From positions 35,513,571-35,577,570 of the forward strand of contig NC_067123.1 in the NCBI RefSeq assembly GCF_021347895.1: DNA of 64,000 nucleotides, in the 5' to 3' direction. The translations under genes and the position numbers were made by a program. Shown here one piece after another: positions 24,184 through 37,392 of this stretch. The first letter of the stretch is position 1, and the number at the start of each line of letters is the position of its first letter. Source of the stretch: Acanthochromis polyacanthus (lineage: Eukaryota > Chordata > Actinopteri > Pomacentridae). The notes beneath the pieces are model-generated. The model did no database searches. It saw only the letters and a program-made list of their open reading frames with translations, and was not told where the DNA came from.

Positions 24184-24693
24184 CCCTCCTGTTGTCTTCA
24201 TTTACAGGCACCAAAAAAATGTTGTTTCCTTGTCTGAAAAAAATCCAAGAATTCCGCAAAAAATTCCCCAATTTCTGAAAATTTGCAAAACCTTAAGGAA
24301 GAAAACTCCAATAATTTCTTAAAAGTTTCCCTTCAAAGTTTAATAAAAAAAAATTCCCCCAAATTTGGCAAGAAAATTCTTGTAAATATTTTCAAAAAAT
24401 GAGTAAAAATCTTCCTAAAAATATCTAAAGGGATTACATACATATCAGTAAAACTTCAAACATTTTCTTTAAGAATATTCACATAAAATCAACCAAAATC
24501 CAGTAATTTTGGTTGATTTTTTTGGTAAATATTCTTAAAAACATTTATTTTTTCCTCTGATAAACTGTTCAAAGATTTCCCAAAAATGTTGAAAATGTGG
24601 ACATCAGAAGTTTCACTGTGAAAATGCATTTTTACCCCCCACATTTTCAAACTTTAAATTGGGTCAATTTTGACCCACAGGACGACACGAGGG
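24184..24693. mobile_element. piggyBac-type miniature element with central palindrome
   Basis: 510 bp bounded by perfect TTAA at 24180-24183 and 24694-24697. The ends CCCTCCTGTTGTC and, reversed, CCCTCGTGTCGTC are inverted repeats. Inside is a perfect 15-bp-arm palindrome (24485-24499 with 24506-24520), and near the right end a small TGGGTCAA/TTGACCCA palindrome. No open frame of note. Confidence 0.85.
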
Positions 24694-24697
24694 TTAA

Positions 24698-25689
24698 ACA
24701 CATTTTAATCAACATACAGGGTTGCAAACATCCTGCATGTATCGCATAATGCACAATATACAGTGTACGAATGTAAGACGCTACATATCACTAGTATATC
24801 TGCAGCGATGCACCTGCATTTCCTGATATTTTCTGCTGAAATGTTGTGCCTGCACTGTTATTTTAGCCATTTGTGTTTTAAACTAAATGAGAAATGACAA
24901 TAATAGATGTCATCACCTAAAAACTAAACCACAACTGTAATAACACACTAGCATACTACGTTATAAGTTATACTCTTCACGTTTACGTTGCATGATGTCG
25001 AGTGAAAAAACCAAGTAAAGCTAAGCACAACCAACTGGGTTTCTCCTGGGGCCATCTTTAAACTCAGAAAACTAGCAGTTTGACTGTCGCTAATGCAAGG
25101 TTTTGAACTGGGCATCCAGACTCACACAAGCATCCTAACTTCTGATGTTAAATTTTTATCCACTCTTAAATCCAACTGTTTCTGTCCTCGTCTGGAGTTC
25201 AGTACCGGCCCACTAACTGCAAACTATTGCCTGAGTGAAACCTTGAAAACCTTCCAGTCAATCAGAATCTTCACTGGCTTTCTGCTGTTCAATCCATGGA
25301 GCGACAGTAACTCAGGATGAGCTCTAAAACAGCATGCAGAAGCTGTCTGGTGCATAAAGCAGCTCATCTGACGTCACCACATCCCGTTAAAACGACGTGT
25401 GTTTTATGGCTGTTCACATCATATGAGAATCTAACTGTGTGATTGTCCTGATAAAGTTCTACCAAAAACCTCAACAGCAGGAAAAACACAGCTACGCAAG
25501 AATTTCATGTTTTACATCAATAACATTCACCATATGTTGCAAATTAGGTTTTAAGCTTTTTAAAATGAGCCACTGTCAGATTCTTCATTTGTGAGGAAAA
25601 TGTATGAGAGCAAAACGCGAAACAATTTACATTCATCAATTCACATTCTGAATACAATTAATGTACTAACAATGTGAAGTCAAGGCTTC
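24698..25689. other. No gene seen
   Basis: Unique-looking AT-rich DNA without recognisable features. Confidence 0.5.
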
Positions 25690-25880
25690 TGGACTCAGGC
25701 CCGTGTGTTTTGTTTTTTTCTGACCAAAAAAGTGATGTCCTTGAGCAAGATACTGAAGGCCTGCAGCTCCAGGGGAGCAGTTTTTTAACCGACCTGCGGT
25801 TTGACCTTCCTGTTGAGGAAGCGAGCGAAAGATGAATTCATCCTTTGGGGATCAATAGAGAAAATAAGAAAGAAAGCGAG
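25690..25880 (+). repeat. Degraded SINE-like remnant
   Basis: Contains CCTTGAGCAAGATACTGAAG, like the body of fish SINEs, and ATCCTTTGGGGATCAATAGA, like a LINE/SINE 3' tail. Boundaries are approximate. Confidence 0.4.
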
Positions 25881-26097
25881 CAAGGTTGTCTATGTCCAAA
25901 ACACAAAACTCGAAGTATGTGTAAAACACAGTGGGAGCTGCTGCCATTAACACATGTTAAATCCTTCAACCTGGGTGTGTGTGAGCAGCATTTCACTTTT
26001 TGTGTGTGTGGGGGTGTTAAAAGGCTGCATCTGTACGTGATGACTCATCTGCACAAAGGCAGATGAGTTCTGTGCAGCTTAAACCAGTAGTGTGTGT

Positions 26098-26209
<112 letters not shown>

Positions 26210-26399
26210 ATGTGCAGTCTGCATGCATGTATGTATGTGTGTGTGTTGTTGATGACAGGTGCTGATCAGTAACCTGTGTGTTGATTGCAGACTAATAGCC
26301 CGTGAGAGAGATGTTGAGTGTGTATCTGTGTTGATTGCAAGGTGTGTGCGTGTGTGTGTGCATACGTGTGTGTGTGCATATGTGTGTGTGTGTGTGCTG

Positions 26400-27719
26400 A
26401 TTGCAGAGTAATGCAGATCAGATGAAGCAAGAAATCGGCTTTTTGGCTCCATCAATCATCTCTCGGTCTCTCTCCTCTCCCCCGTTTCTCACTTTCCTTT
26501 TTCCCCCCTCTGGTTCAATCATTTTCTTTGAGTTTCAGTTTCTGTCGTTCTTTCTTTCGTTTGTTTGTTCTTTTCCTTTTACAGTCTCTCATCACCGTCC
26601 TTTATCTTTCTCACGTGTGCTTTATTTCCCCCTTTGAATTTGCCACTGAAGCATTTCAATTTCACACACAACGCAGCGACGCCTGACAGTACACAGGTGA
26701 CATTTTCCGTATTTTTCTCTGCGAGCAAAACATCAAGGGCTTAACAACACAGTTATATTCAAAGTTAAATGAAAGACAGACGAAATTCATTAAAAAATGT
26801 CATTTTGATTGATTTCCATTTTTGGCAGCTACTTTAAACAAAATTGTAAGTTGAAAGAGTTGTTGCCACCGAACAGAAAGTATCCAATTTCATATTTGAA
26901 TTATTACAGGTGAGGTGATGCTTAAAAACATCACTGTTAGCACGTTTTGAGAAAAAAAATGTGGCAAAATAAATGCATCACACTAACTGATTGATAAATC
27001 CTGCATGTCTCATACTGACTTTCACCAACAGATGCAAAACTACAAAACAAAAAGTGACACATTCTGCAGGGGAAGTGAGTTAGTTCTGTGCTGCAGTACC
27101 CAGATCTGTCAGCAGTACTTGTTAGCTATTAGGAGCGAGTTAAAGCTGGGTTTGCCTTTTAGCATTTGGCATAAACTAACAGAGATTCACCTGGAAATCC
27201 ACAGGTTGTTCTGTATTCATCAGGAGTCGGTTAAAGGGTTTCTTTGTATTCAGCCAGAGTTATTTAAATAGAATTAGTCATTTGCTGCGGTTTAAATCGA
27301 TAAAGAAACAGAGAGAGGGGGTCAAACAAACAGAGTGAGGAAAAACTGCACTTCACACGCCCACAGAAAATCATGCAGACTGATAAACATGGTCAAATGC
27401 CATGTGAGGAGGAAGCAGCCATGCTCCTCACTCATTTCATATCAACTGAGTGTATAATCCCATTATCTTGGTCCGATGGGATTTTAAGATCGGATTTGGA
27501 TAACTTGTTGATCTTCTCGTGTATCTATTCAGTGGCTGATTTCTGATTCTGTGATATGTGCTTTAAAAAAGAACAGACATTGCATCCTCTCAGATGAAGG
27601 CTTTATGTTAGTTTTCATCTTGCCTATAAAATTACCTCAAAGAATGATCAACAGACGATGTTGTCCTTTGGTAGAAACATTTACTTCCATACATTCAACT
27701 AAATTGCTTTCAGCTATGC
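26400..27719. other. No gene seen
   Basis: Pyrimidine-rich at 26455-26640, then unique-looking DNA. Confidence 0.5.
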
Positions 27720-27723
27720 TTAA

Positions 27724-27950
27724 CCCTCTGAACCCCAAAACCCACCAGCGGGTTTAAAAGCATGTTGTGTTTTTAAAAACTGCCATAATTACACCATTGA
27801 TCAAAGCCAGAAACTATAGAAACAGAGAATGTGGATTTTAAACACCCCAATGGTCTTTGAAGTGAAATCTGTGACATGCAGTTTTGTCTAAATTTAAAAT
27901 TGTGACAATTCAACAAAATCACTTTACTGCACATCTCTCTCTCTCTCTCT
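27724..27950. mobile_element. 5' fragment of piggyBac-type miniature element
   Basis: Begins after TTAA (27720-27723) with CCCTCTGAACCCCAAAACCC and matches the first part of the element at 22216. No right end was found; homology is lost near a (TC)n run at about 27932-27950. Confidence 0.7.
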
Positions 27951-27955
27951 TTTCT

Positions 27956-28812
27956 TAATTGTCAAATATATATCTGTAGTCTGATTCTGCAGAAAACTAA
28001 ATATTCTGCATTCCTCAAAGCAACAGTTAAGTCAATAGCGACTCATCAGTGAAAGAACAAGATAAAAATTCAGGTTGAACCGTGATGAACTGCAGGGCAA
28101 ACATAGAAGAACAAATTTAACAAGTAGATATTTAAATATTTAGGAGTAAAATAAAAGCCAGAACTACTTTGGAGGTTTCACAGACCTCTAGATGAACAAA
28201 TGTGGATGTAGAAAATAGGCTGCAAAGAACAACACTGCCTTTAGAGACAGGCCGCACAAAGACACATTTTCTTCTTTGAACTTTGCAGATTTTTCATACT
28301 TTTATACTCAGTGAGTCCTAGACCATTTTCAGGGGCAATTTTACTACTTTCGCTTTAAAACTCTTCTCTTGGTCATTATGAAGGTTAGCAATACATTTTT
28401 TTTTAGAACAGTCTAGTCTATGAAAATTTTCCATCACTTCATATGACAGTACCTGCAGATGTTTATAGTCACCTTTTTGCCAAGGAAAAAAATACGTCCT
28501 AACATGAAATCGTCGAATTTTAACATGTAAAATGCTGTTGCAGAAGAGATATAATGACAATATCAGAACTGTGATGGTGGGGCAAAACATGCTGTTAGTG
28601 CTTAACGGAAATAAATATCATCATTTTGTTCGCATACGGTAGCTGACTTGAAGAGGTGGGAAACAAGTGAAAAGTGCCGTGCCATCAAACCCCTGCTAAG
28701 GAAGTGGTTGCAGTGAAGTCACTTACAAGAGCAATGATCACACTTGAAAAAGTCGGAAAAGACACTTGCACCAACTATGCAGGCACACATGCAGATACAC
28801 ACTCATGTAATG
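27956..28812. other. No gene seen
   Basis: No repeat family or gene recognised. The 90-codon minus-strand frame at 28318-28590 has no recognisable domain. Confidence 0.5.
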
Positions 28813-28814
28813 TA

Positions 28815-29204
28815 CGGTACTTTGCAAATGTTTTTTGCAATGAGCAATAAAATCTCAAATTAACACTTGTAATGACCACCTTTTCACCTTAAAACCAATT
28901 CTCCTGGGTACATCTGCACAGCTTTTCTGGGAACACGGTGTGCAGGTTGGAAATTTAGCCTGTTTTCTGTCTCTCTGTGTAATCTCACGCTGACTCTGTG
29001 ATTGAGGTCATACCATCTGGTGCAGGACTCCCTGTTCTTCTCGTCACTGAAGATGGTTCTTTATGACTCGAGCTGCATGTTTGGACTCATTGTCTCGCAG
29101 CACAATAAATTTTGGATTCAGTCAGATGCCTCCCTGATGTTATTCTGTGATGGATAAGAATCTATAAATCAACCTTGCCTAAAACTTTTTTGCACAACAC
29201 TGCA
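28815..29204. mobile_element. Tc1/mariner-type miniature element, copy 1
   Basis: The left end is CGGTACTTTGCAAATG after TA at 28813. The right end GCCTAAAACTTTTTTGCACA pairs with it imperfectly. The 3' half (GGTTCTTTATGACT, CAGATGCCTCCCTGATG) clearly matches the copy at 57779-58196. No transposase frame survives. Confidence 0.7.
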
Positions 29205-29261
29205 TCCATTAAACTTACCCAGACACACAAATGCACACAACACAAAGACACACAGGACTTT

Positions 29262-29406
<145 letters not shown>

Positions 29407-29409
29407 GAG

Positions 29410-31034
29410 ATAAGGATAGCGTAATGGAAGATAAACAAGGGCATGAGAAATAATTAGAACCATGAATGTTTGGTATTTGTGATGATGATACGATGATATA
29501 TGAGTCTCGCTGCCTGCTGGCCCTTCCACAGAGTTCTCAGAGGTCATACTGGAACATTCTAGCGCATTCCGCCACGTTCTGATGGGAATCCCAGATCTGC
29601 CAGCATAGCTGTCAATTATATCCAGATTTTCAACTTTACTGGGGCCTCAATGCCACATCAATACTGCAATACCATCCCTTCATCTATCTCTGTCCCTACC
29701 CCTGTCCCTCCTCCCTTCTTTCCACACTGGCACAATAGCAAGAACAATGCCAGGGTGCCACCACATCAAACAGCAGCGAGAGGGCGAGAGGGACAGATGG
29801 AGAGAGGGAGAGAGAGGGACAGATGAGGAGAGAGACGGAGAATTACAGTGCGGGTCGAAATCTGATTGTGCATCAAAGCAAAACTGAGGGGAAAAACTTC
29901 CTCTTAAACTGATTATATATCCATGAGAAGCGAAAACCACAACGTCTCTCTCGATGTGTTGCTTTTTCTCTGTGTCTTTGTCTGTCTCATGGTGCCAACT
30001 GTCTACACGCTACCAGTGTCTACTTTTACACATTGCTATCAAAGCCATTTCTGTGGGATCAAATCCAACTTTCCACACGGTTTTTCACTTGTCTTTGTGT
30101 GTTTCTGCATCGCTTTTTTAAAAATTTACTCGACATATGCTGACAACAAACCAACGACGGTTCTCTCATTTTGCACTCGATTAGCTACTTTAAAGGGTTA
30201 ATTCACCCCAAACCAGACTTGACGTGCTTTCCTCTTGATCTCTGCCAATTTATTCCATATTTGGGGACATCAACAGTGTCAGTTTTGGGGGATAAGGACA
30301 TATTTTCCTTATTAGAAAAGTTGGCACAACAGTGAGTTATATTTCACTTTCATGGAAAAGCACAAACAGCCTTTTTTATTTTTGTTTCATCCTCAAAGCT
30401 GATCATCTTTTTATTTCCAGTGGAGCAAAGTCTAGATGTGACATCCCCAAAAGATTACTCAGTTTTTGAGAGAACTGGTGAGGCTCAAAGATCACATTTG
30501 GACTTTGTACATTCAAATCAACCACACAAGTTAACAGGACACTAGACTTTTACTTAAAAAGGAACGCAGCCATTTTATCTGTACTAGTTTTGCAGAGCAT
30601 GACGAAAAGAGAAGGACGGATATAACACAACATTGCCACTAATAATACATTAGTTGCATCATATGAGTACTATCATTTGCACAGTGTTAGCAGCTTTCTA
30701 AACTGTGATGAAACAGCCTTCAGACAGTATAATTGTATCAGTAGCTGAGTGATCAATATCCTCATGAAGGAGTCAGAACAATGCATGAAAGATTAACTGC
30801 AATATTTGCCCAAGAAGTTCTTATTTTGAAACAGAATGGAAGTCATTTAATAAAAGATGTACTTTAATTTATTTTTGATAATGCTTCCTGCAGCTCAGCA
30901 GGACTTTATGGAAAACTGAGAGGATAATCATTGTTTTATTTTGACATCTGCGATACTCCAAAAGAGAAGGAGGAAAAATATTGCGAGTTGCATGATGGGA
31001 AATGGAGGATTCATTATTTTATTAGACTGACTTT
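29410..31034. other. No gene seen; purine-rich tract
   Basis: A purine-rich tract at 29775-29845 (GAGAGGGAGAGAGAGGGAC). The rest looks unique. The 92-codon frame at 29923-30201 has no recognisable domain. Confidence 0.5.
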
Positions 31035-31368
31035 GGCTGCACAGTAGTTGAGTGGTTTGAACTGTCGCCTCACAGATAGACGATCCCCAGGTCACTTTAC
31101 AGCCTGGGATCTTTCCACATGGAGACTGTATGCTCTCCCTGTGCAGCATGCCTTCTCAGTGGTTTCTCCAGCTTCCTTCCACAGTCCAAAAACATGCTGA
31201 GGTTGACTGGTGATTCTGAATTGTCTATAGATGTGAGTGTGAGTGCGTAGCCCTGTGTAGCCCTGTGATGTACTTGTGACCTATACAGAGTGTCCCTAAG
31301 TCAGCTGGGATAGACTACACCCTCCCTGGGATCCTATTGAGGATTAAGCGGTATATAGGTAATGGACA
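31035..31368 (+). repeat. SINE-like repeat
   Basis: Starts GGCTGCACAGTAGTTGAGTGG (A-box-like), then CACATGGAGACTGTATGCTC, CACAGTCCAAAAACATGCTG and TCAGCTGGGATAGACTACAC, and ends GGATTAAGCGGTATATAGG. Same family as 34781-35098 and the split minus-strand copy at 6.1-6.8 kb. The B-box is degraded. A 16-bp internal tandem (GTAGCCCTGT) occurs at about 31247-31266. Confidence 0.8.
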
Positions 31369-31672
31369 GGGGATCCTCAGTTTACGGCATCATTGACCTA
31401 TGGCGTTTTGTCGTTACATCGGGATAGGTTACGTGGAACTAGTTGGCGAGTGGAACGGACAAATACATCGTGGCGTGGCGCTATAAGATGGCTTTGTTTA
31501 CATTCACTGGTTAGATGCCACCTTGAACTGTGCCTCATTTGCTAACTTTTTGCCCTTCAGTGTGGCTCCCAAGCATAAGTCAGACTCTACAGATGGCAGA
31601 GCTTAGAAAAAATGGAAAGTCATCTCCATGGAAGTGAAATCAGATATAATAAAACCTCAAACTTTTTTTCCA
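31369..31672 (+). mobile_element. pogo/Tigger-like transposon, 5' relic
   Basis: Begins with a CAGGGGATCCTCAGTTTACG-type end immediately after the SINE-like copy and runs through a 5' leader into the start of a transposase. It stops shortly before the CA array at 31728. A short stretch at about 31990-32030 (CTTATGGCAGGACCCCCGTA) may be the other end of the same element, which would place the array inside it. Confidence 0.65.
31562..31665 (+). pseudogene. pogo/Tigger-like transposase N-terminus, broken
   Basis: The frame at 31562 reads (GTG)APKHKSDSTDGRA, a TAG stop, then KKWKVISMEVKSDIIK, which resembles the start of the CENP-B-type helix-turn-helix of Tigger/Jerky-family proteins. In live elements this domain binds the terminal repeats. 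The usual ATG is replaced by GTG, there is an in-frame stop after 14 codons, and similarity ends before the DNA-binding domain is complete. The DDE catalytic domain is absent. The family call rests on remembered consensus, so a search should confirm it. Confidence 0.65.
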
Positions 31673-31727
31673 GAATTAGTCGCCATTCCCAGCTGTCTGT
31701 CACTCCACACACACCCGCACGGAGCAA

Positions 31728-33846
<2,119 letters not shown>

Positions 33847-33907
33847 GTAAAGAAAATGCGGTTTCTCCAATGGTCACTTCCCATAGATCCGCCATGTTAA
33901 AATGTCC

Positions 33908-34481
33908 TAGCCTAGCCGCGCTAGACAACCCACGGCAATGAATTTAATTCTCTGCCAGGGTGGGTCTAGTTACCCTCCATAAGGCTCGAGGCTGGATTCT
34001 CCTAAAACTGGCCGGACCAATCACCATGAAGTGTAGAGTCAGAAGGCGGGCGTAACTAAGTGACGACAGAGGCGTGACGATTCTGACAGAAACAACCAGC
34101 GCACAATAAACAGTTATCTTTCGACTCGGCTTTGGCCACAGCCCTTAAAGATTTGAAGCTAAAATTCAACTTGAAAGATAAACAAAGGACGGCACTGAAG
34201 TGTTTCATTGAGAAGAAAGACGTATTTGGACTTATGCCGACGGGATATGGCAAATCCTTAATATACCAGTTGGCTCCGCTGGTTGGGAAGCTAATGGGAC
34301 TTAGCCACAATCCGCCGGCGCTCTAGGAACTACGTCAGCCTATTCGTTGCACTGATTGGTTGTATACCTACCCAACTGCTGCAGAGTGATTTGAAAGACA
34401 ACCTTTTAGCCCGCCTCCCTCCCTGTCGAGCTTCCCTAGACCCTTGTGCCTTCAGAACATGGGTCTAGTGCGACTAGGCTA
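33908..34481 (+). mobile_element. 574-bp inverted-repeat element carrying a helicase fragment
   Basis: The left end TAGCCTAGCCGCGCTAGAC and the reversed right end TAGCCTAGTCGCACTAGAC are near-perfect inverted repeats. Subterminal GGGTCTAG motifs are also inverted. The 9-bp direct repeat AAAATGTCC flanks it (33899-33907 and 34482-34490). The GC content is higher than in the surrounding DNA. A 9-bp duplication would fit Mutator-like or Merlin-like transposons, but the superfamily is not settled. It has no transposase, so it would be mobilised in trans if at all. Confidence 0.85.
34114..34326 (+). pseudogene. RecQ-like helicase N-terminal fragment inside a mobile element
   Basis: The frame is open across the segment with no ATG; the first near-start codon is TTG at 34132. 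It encodes LKDKQRTALKCFIEKKDVFG followed by LMPTGYGKSLIYQLAPLV. PTGYGKS is a helicase motif I (Walker A, nucleotide binding), and the Gln of LKDKQ sits where the RecQ motif 0 Gln lies, about 20 residues upstream, as in RecQ ATP-dependent DNA helicases. The frame goes on to GKLMGLSHNPPA, then stops at TAG (34324-34326). DEAH box, motifs III-VI, RecQ-Ct and HRDC are all missing, so at about 65-70 residues no helicase activity is possible. It fits a captured exon or a remnant of a larger autonomous element encoding a helicase. Confidence 0.75.
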
Positions 34482-34780
34482 AAAATGTCCAACTTCACAG
34501 TGGAAATAAACATGCTTACAACCTGGTAGAAAAACTGGTTTTGGACTCTATAGCTACTTCTCCCATTCATAACAACTGTGAGAGGGGTACGTTGTTATAT
34601 AACTCAGCTGTTTAAATTGTATTAAAGCTGAAAAAGATGCAAACTCCACAGTGTTTTCTGGAGCTTCAAAACCTCCCCTTCTATGAGTGACATTATGCAC
34701 AGTTTGTCCATGACCTTTATACAGATTTTTGACCACAACACATGTCCTAATGAATATATTTTCAATGACAAATCAGTGAG

Positions 34781-35098
34781 GGCTGCACAGTGGATGAGTG
34801 GTTAGTGCTTTTGTCTTGCAGCTAGAAGATCCCTGGTTAGCGTCACGGATCTTTCTGCATGGAGTCTGTATGTTCTCCCTGTGCAAGCTTGGGTTTTCTC
34901 CGAGTACTCTGGCTTCTTCCCACAGTCAAAAAAACATGCTTAGGTTAATTGATAACTCTAAATTGTCCATAGGTGTGAATGCAAGTGTGACCCGTCCAGA
35001 GAGTCCCTTGCCTTCGCCTCAAGTCAGCTGGGATAGACACCAGACCCTCCTTGACCCTAATGAGGATTAGCCGGTGTATAGATAATGGATGGATGGAT
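34781..35098 (+). repeat. SINE-like repeat with (GGAT)n tail
   Basis: Same family as 31035. Reads GGCTGCACAGTGGATGAGTG, then GCATGGAGTCTGTATGTTCT, GTTAATTGATAACTCTAAAT and TCAGCTGGGATAGACACCAG, and ends in a GGATGGATGGAT tail. A short A-run follows. No clear target duplication. Confidence 0.85.
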
Positions 35099-35099
35099 A

Positions 35100-35857
35100 A
35101 AAAAAATCCGTAAGTAAATAGTTAAATCAAGGTTAATCAAATGTAATATTACCAGCTCATAAGTAGCCATATGTATTCCTTGTATTGTGTTCTGTTTTCA
35201 CAAAATGATTAAGACCTTGACTGACAACATCTGGACTGCTGTTGAATCCTTTGTTGCAATATTAATAAGAATTTCCTAACAACTGAGATACAGAGTTTTG
35301 GAAATTAAAGCTGGTTTTGGACGTGAGGGAAGAAAAGAAGTTATTTCTCTGATCTTTTTCGAGAGCTTTGCACTGAATGAACCATATTTTATCAATTTAG
35401 ACAGCCTCATGTCAATCTCTTCAGCCAAATCTGTAATAAATAGGCTTTATTCAAATTCTGTTCTCTTTGTTTCTCTGAGTCTTTCTCTCTCGCGGTCCCT
35501 GTGCTTTATCTCTCCCATCCTTTGTGTGATTCCTATTGTAATTTTTATTAACAATTCACAGTGTTTAAAGAGAACGTCATTGAATACCCCCAAAATAAGA
35601 GCAAAAAAACAGCTACTTTGCACATAGAAGGCCAAAGCTTGAGTAAAGTTGGATGTGCAGAAAGTGTTATGTAGACTACTGCATGTGGATATGAAGCGGT
35701 GTATGGATCACTTCTTCCTTCCTCCTCTTCTCTATCTCTGTTCCTTTTTCTCTCTCCGTCAACCCACCCAAACGCTATCATCCTCTCTATTGATCAGAAG
35801 CGGTGACACTGATATGCAGACTGGGTTTGTGCATGTCAATAGGAGTGTATAGCGTCT
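35100..35857. other. No gene seen
   Basis: Unique-looking DNA with pyrimidine-rich segments. Confidence 0.5.
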
Positions 35858-36600
35858 GTGTGCGTGAGAGAGAAAAGGATGACGATGATGATGAATAAGG
35901 CTCAGGAGAGGAGGGAGAGAATTACCTCTGAGCATGAGGGAGTAAAATATAGACGAGCAGAAAGACAGAGGAAAAGGGACATTCAAGTGAGGAGAGAAGG
36001 AGCGATAACATTCAGCGAGTTGAGCGAGAGAGGAGGGAAAAAAATTAAATAACAGCAAATGGAAGGAAGGCAGAAACAAGGAGGGGTGGGGTGAGAGAAA
36101 AAGGAAACAAGACAGAGAAAGAGAAGTGCTCAAGTCTGAGGTGCGGGCACGTTTCATGATTCCCAAGTTGTTTTGGATAGTAAGAGTGAAGGATGGAAAG
36201 AGAGATGGATAGGCCATAATCGCATTTTCTGTGGTGTGTGCACGTTTCATGAATCCCATGTTGCTTTTTGGCTCTGGGCAACAAATTGAGGGTAAAACTC
36301 AAAGCAGAGATGAGGAATGAAAAATTTAAGATAATATTCAGAGCTTTTCCCAATGGAAACCTATTCTGATTCACGGAACATGCAAGCCGAGAGAAGGAGG
36401 GTGAAGAAGTGAAACACTGAAGAGCAGTGAGGCATAGCTAGATGGAGGGAAGACGAAGAAAGGCGAGAAGGATTGGATGCAACAGGCCTAGAAAGGCTCA
36501 TATAGAGTGAGAAAGAAGGTGGAGAATAAGGAAAAAGAACAGAGACAAAAAAAATAGTAAAGGTGGAATTCGGGAGGTATGAAGTCACACAGAGAAAGTT
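35858..36600. other. Long purine-rich tract
   Basis: The + strand is dominated by A and G over about 740 bp. Long minus-strand frames here (166 and 109 codons) are Ser/Leu/Phe/Pro-rich translations of the complementary pyrimidines. A 30-bp segment at 36147-36176 recurs at 36239-36268 (CACGTTTCATGA(T/A)TCCCA), a 92-bp-period direct repeat. Confidence 0.7.
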
Positions 36601-36639
36601 AGATTTCACCTGTAGCAACATCTGGATGAGTTCTTCCAT

Positions 36640-36980
36640 AACTGATTACCTGCTGAGTCCACTGGAATGCATAAGCTGTTTAGACATAATGTCATTACCA
36701 GCCACAGCACACTTATCCTAATCACAATCCCTGCGCGATTCAGCGGCAAGCTCATGCGAAATGAATTCTCTCCTACAATCCAAATAAAATGGGTGAAATG
36801 TTTGCCAGGAGGGATACAAAATGGCTGCTCCAAAAATGGCTCCAGATGGAGTCGTGACATCAAATCCAATATGGTGAGGGACAAGTTTTCCAACTTGAGG
36901 GGCTTGAGGGGATGCTGGCCAGGTCTCCATTAGACCATAATGAGTCCCAACGGTCTCCACTCTTCCCATAAATTATTCAT
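36640..36980. other. Candidate conserved non-coding stretch
   Basis: Complex, repeat-free sequence with homeodomain-like cores (GTCATTACC, CATAAATTATTCATG). Three overlapping frames of 83 to 95 codons occur, one plus and two minus, none with a recognisable domain. A candidate on appearance only. Confidence 0.25.
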
Positions 36981-37392
36981 GTGCAGGAGGCTGGTCAGGT
37001 TGAGATGTAGTCTGTACCAATGTCAAGTCGGCTTTCACACCAGAACTTGGAGAACTTTTGCATACCTGTATAATGAGCATTTTCAGGTTTGTTACAGTCT
37101 CCCCTTCATAAAGTCTATGAAAACAACTCATCCTTGTCAGACACCTGGGTAAGTTTTTACTGTGTCTTAGGAGGCTTGTACAAAATAAACGTGAATTTTA
37201 CTTGTTCACGAATGAAGGGAAAATGGAGCGTGAGAAGGACTGGAGCAGCGTCAGCAGTAATGCATTCATTGTGGCCACCTGAGCCAAAAGGCAAAGCACT
37301 TCATTTACCAGTCGATATATGTTCCAGCCCTCACCTGTGGACATGAGCGTTGAGTAATGACTAAAAGAATGAGATCACTGATACAAGTGGCA
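36981..37392. other. No gene seen
   Basis: No recognisable gene or repeat. Confidence 0.5.

Larger units (their letters stand above)
33847..34735 (+). repeat. Older interspersed repeat, split by a later insertion
   Basis: The left part (33847-33907) and right part (34482-34735) together read like a widespread teleost repeat: CCAATGGTCACTTC, then CATGTTAAAATGTCC, then CAACTTCACAG, GAAATAAACATG and CTGGTAGAAAAACTGG. A second copy at 37938-38036 shows the unsplit junction. The outer ends are approximate and the superfamily is unknown. Confidence 0.75.

Noticed and set aside
35759..36259. 166-codon minus-strand frame rich in Ser, Leu and Pro
   Set aside because: It is the complement of a purine-rich tract. 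Its internal repeat (MKRAHT/MKRART) is the 92-bp DNA repeat, not a protein feature.
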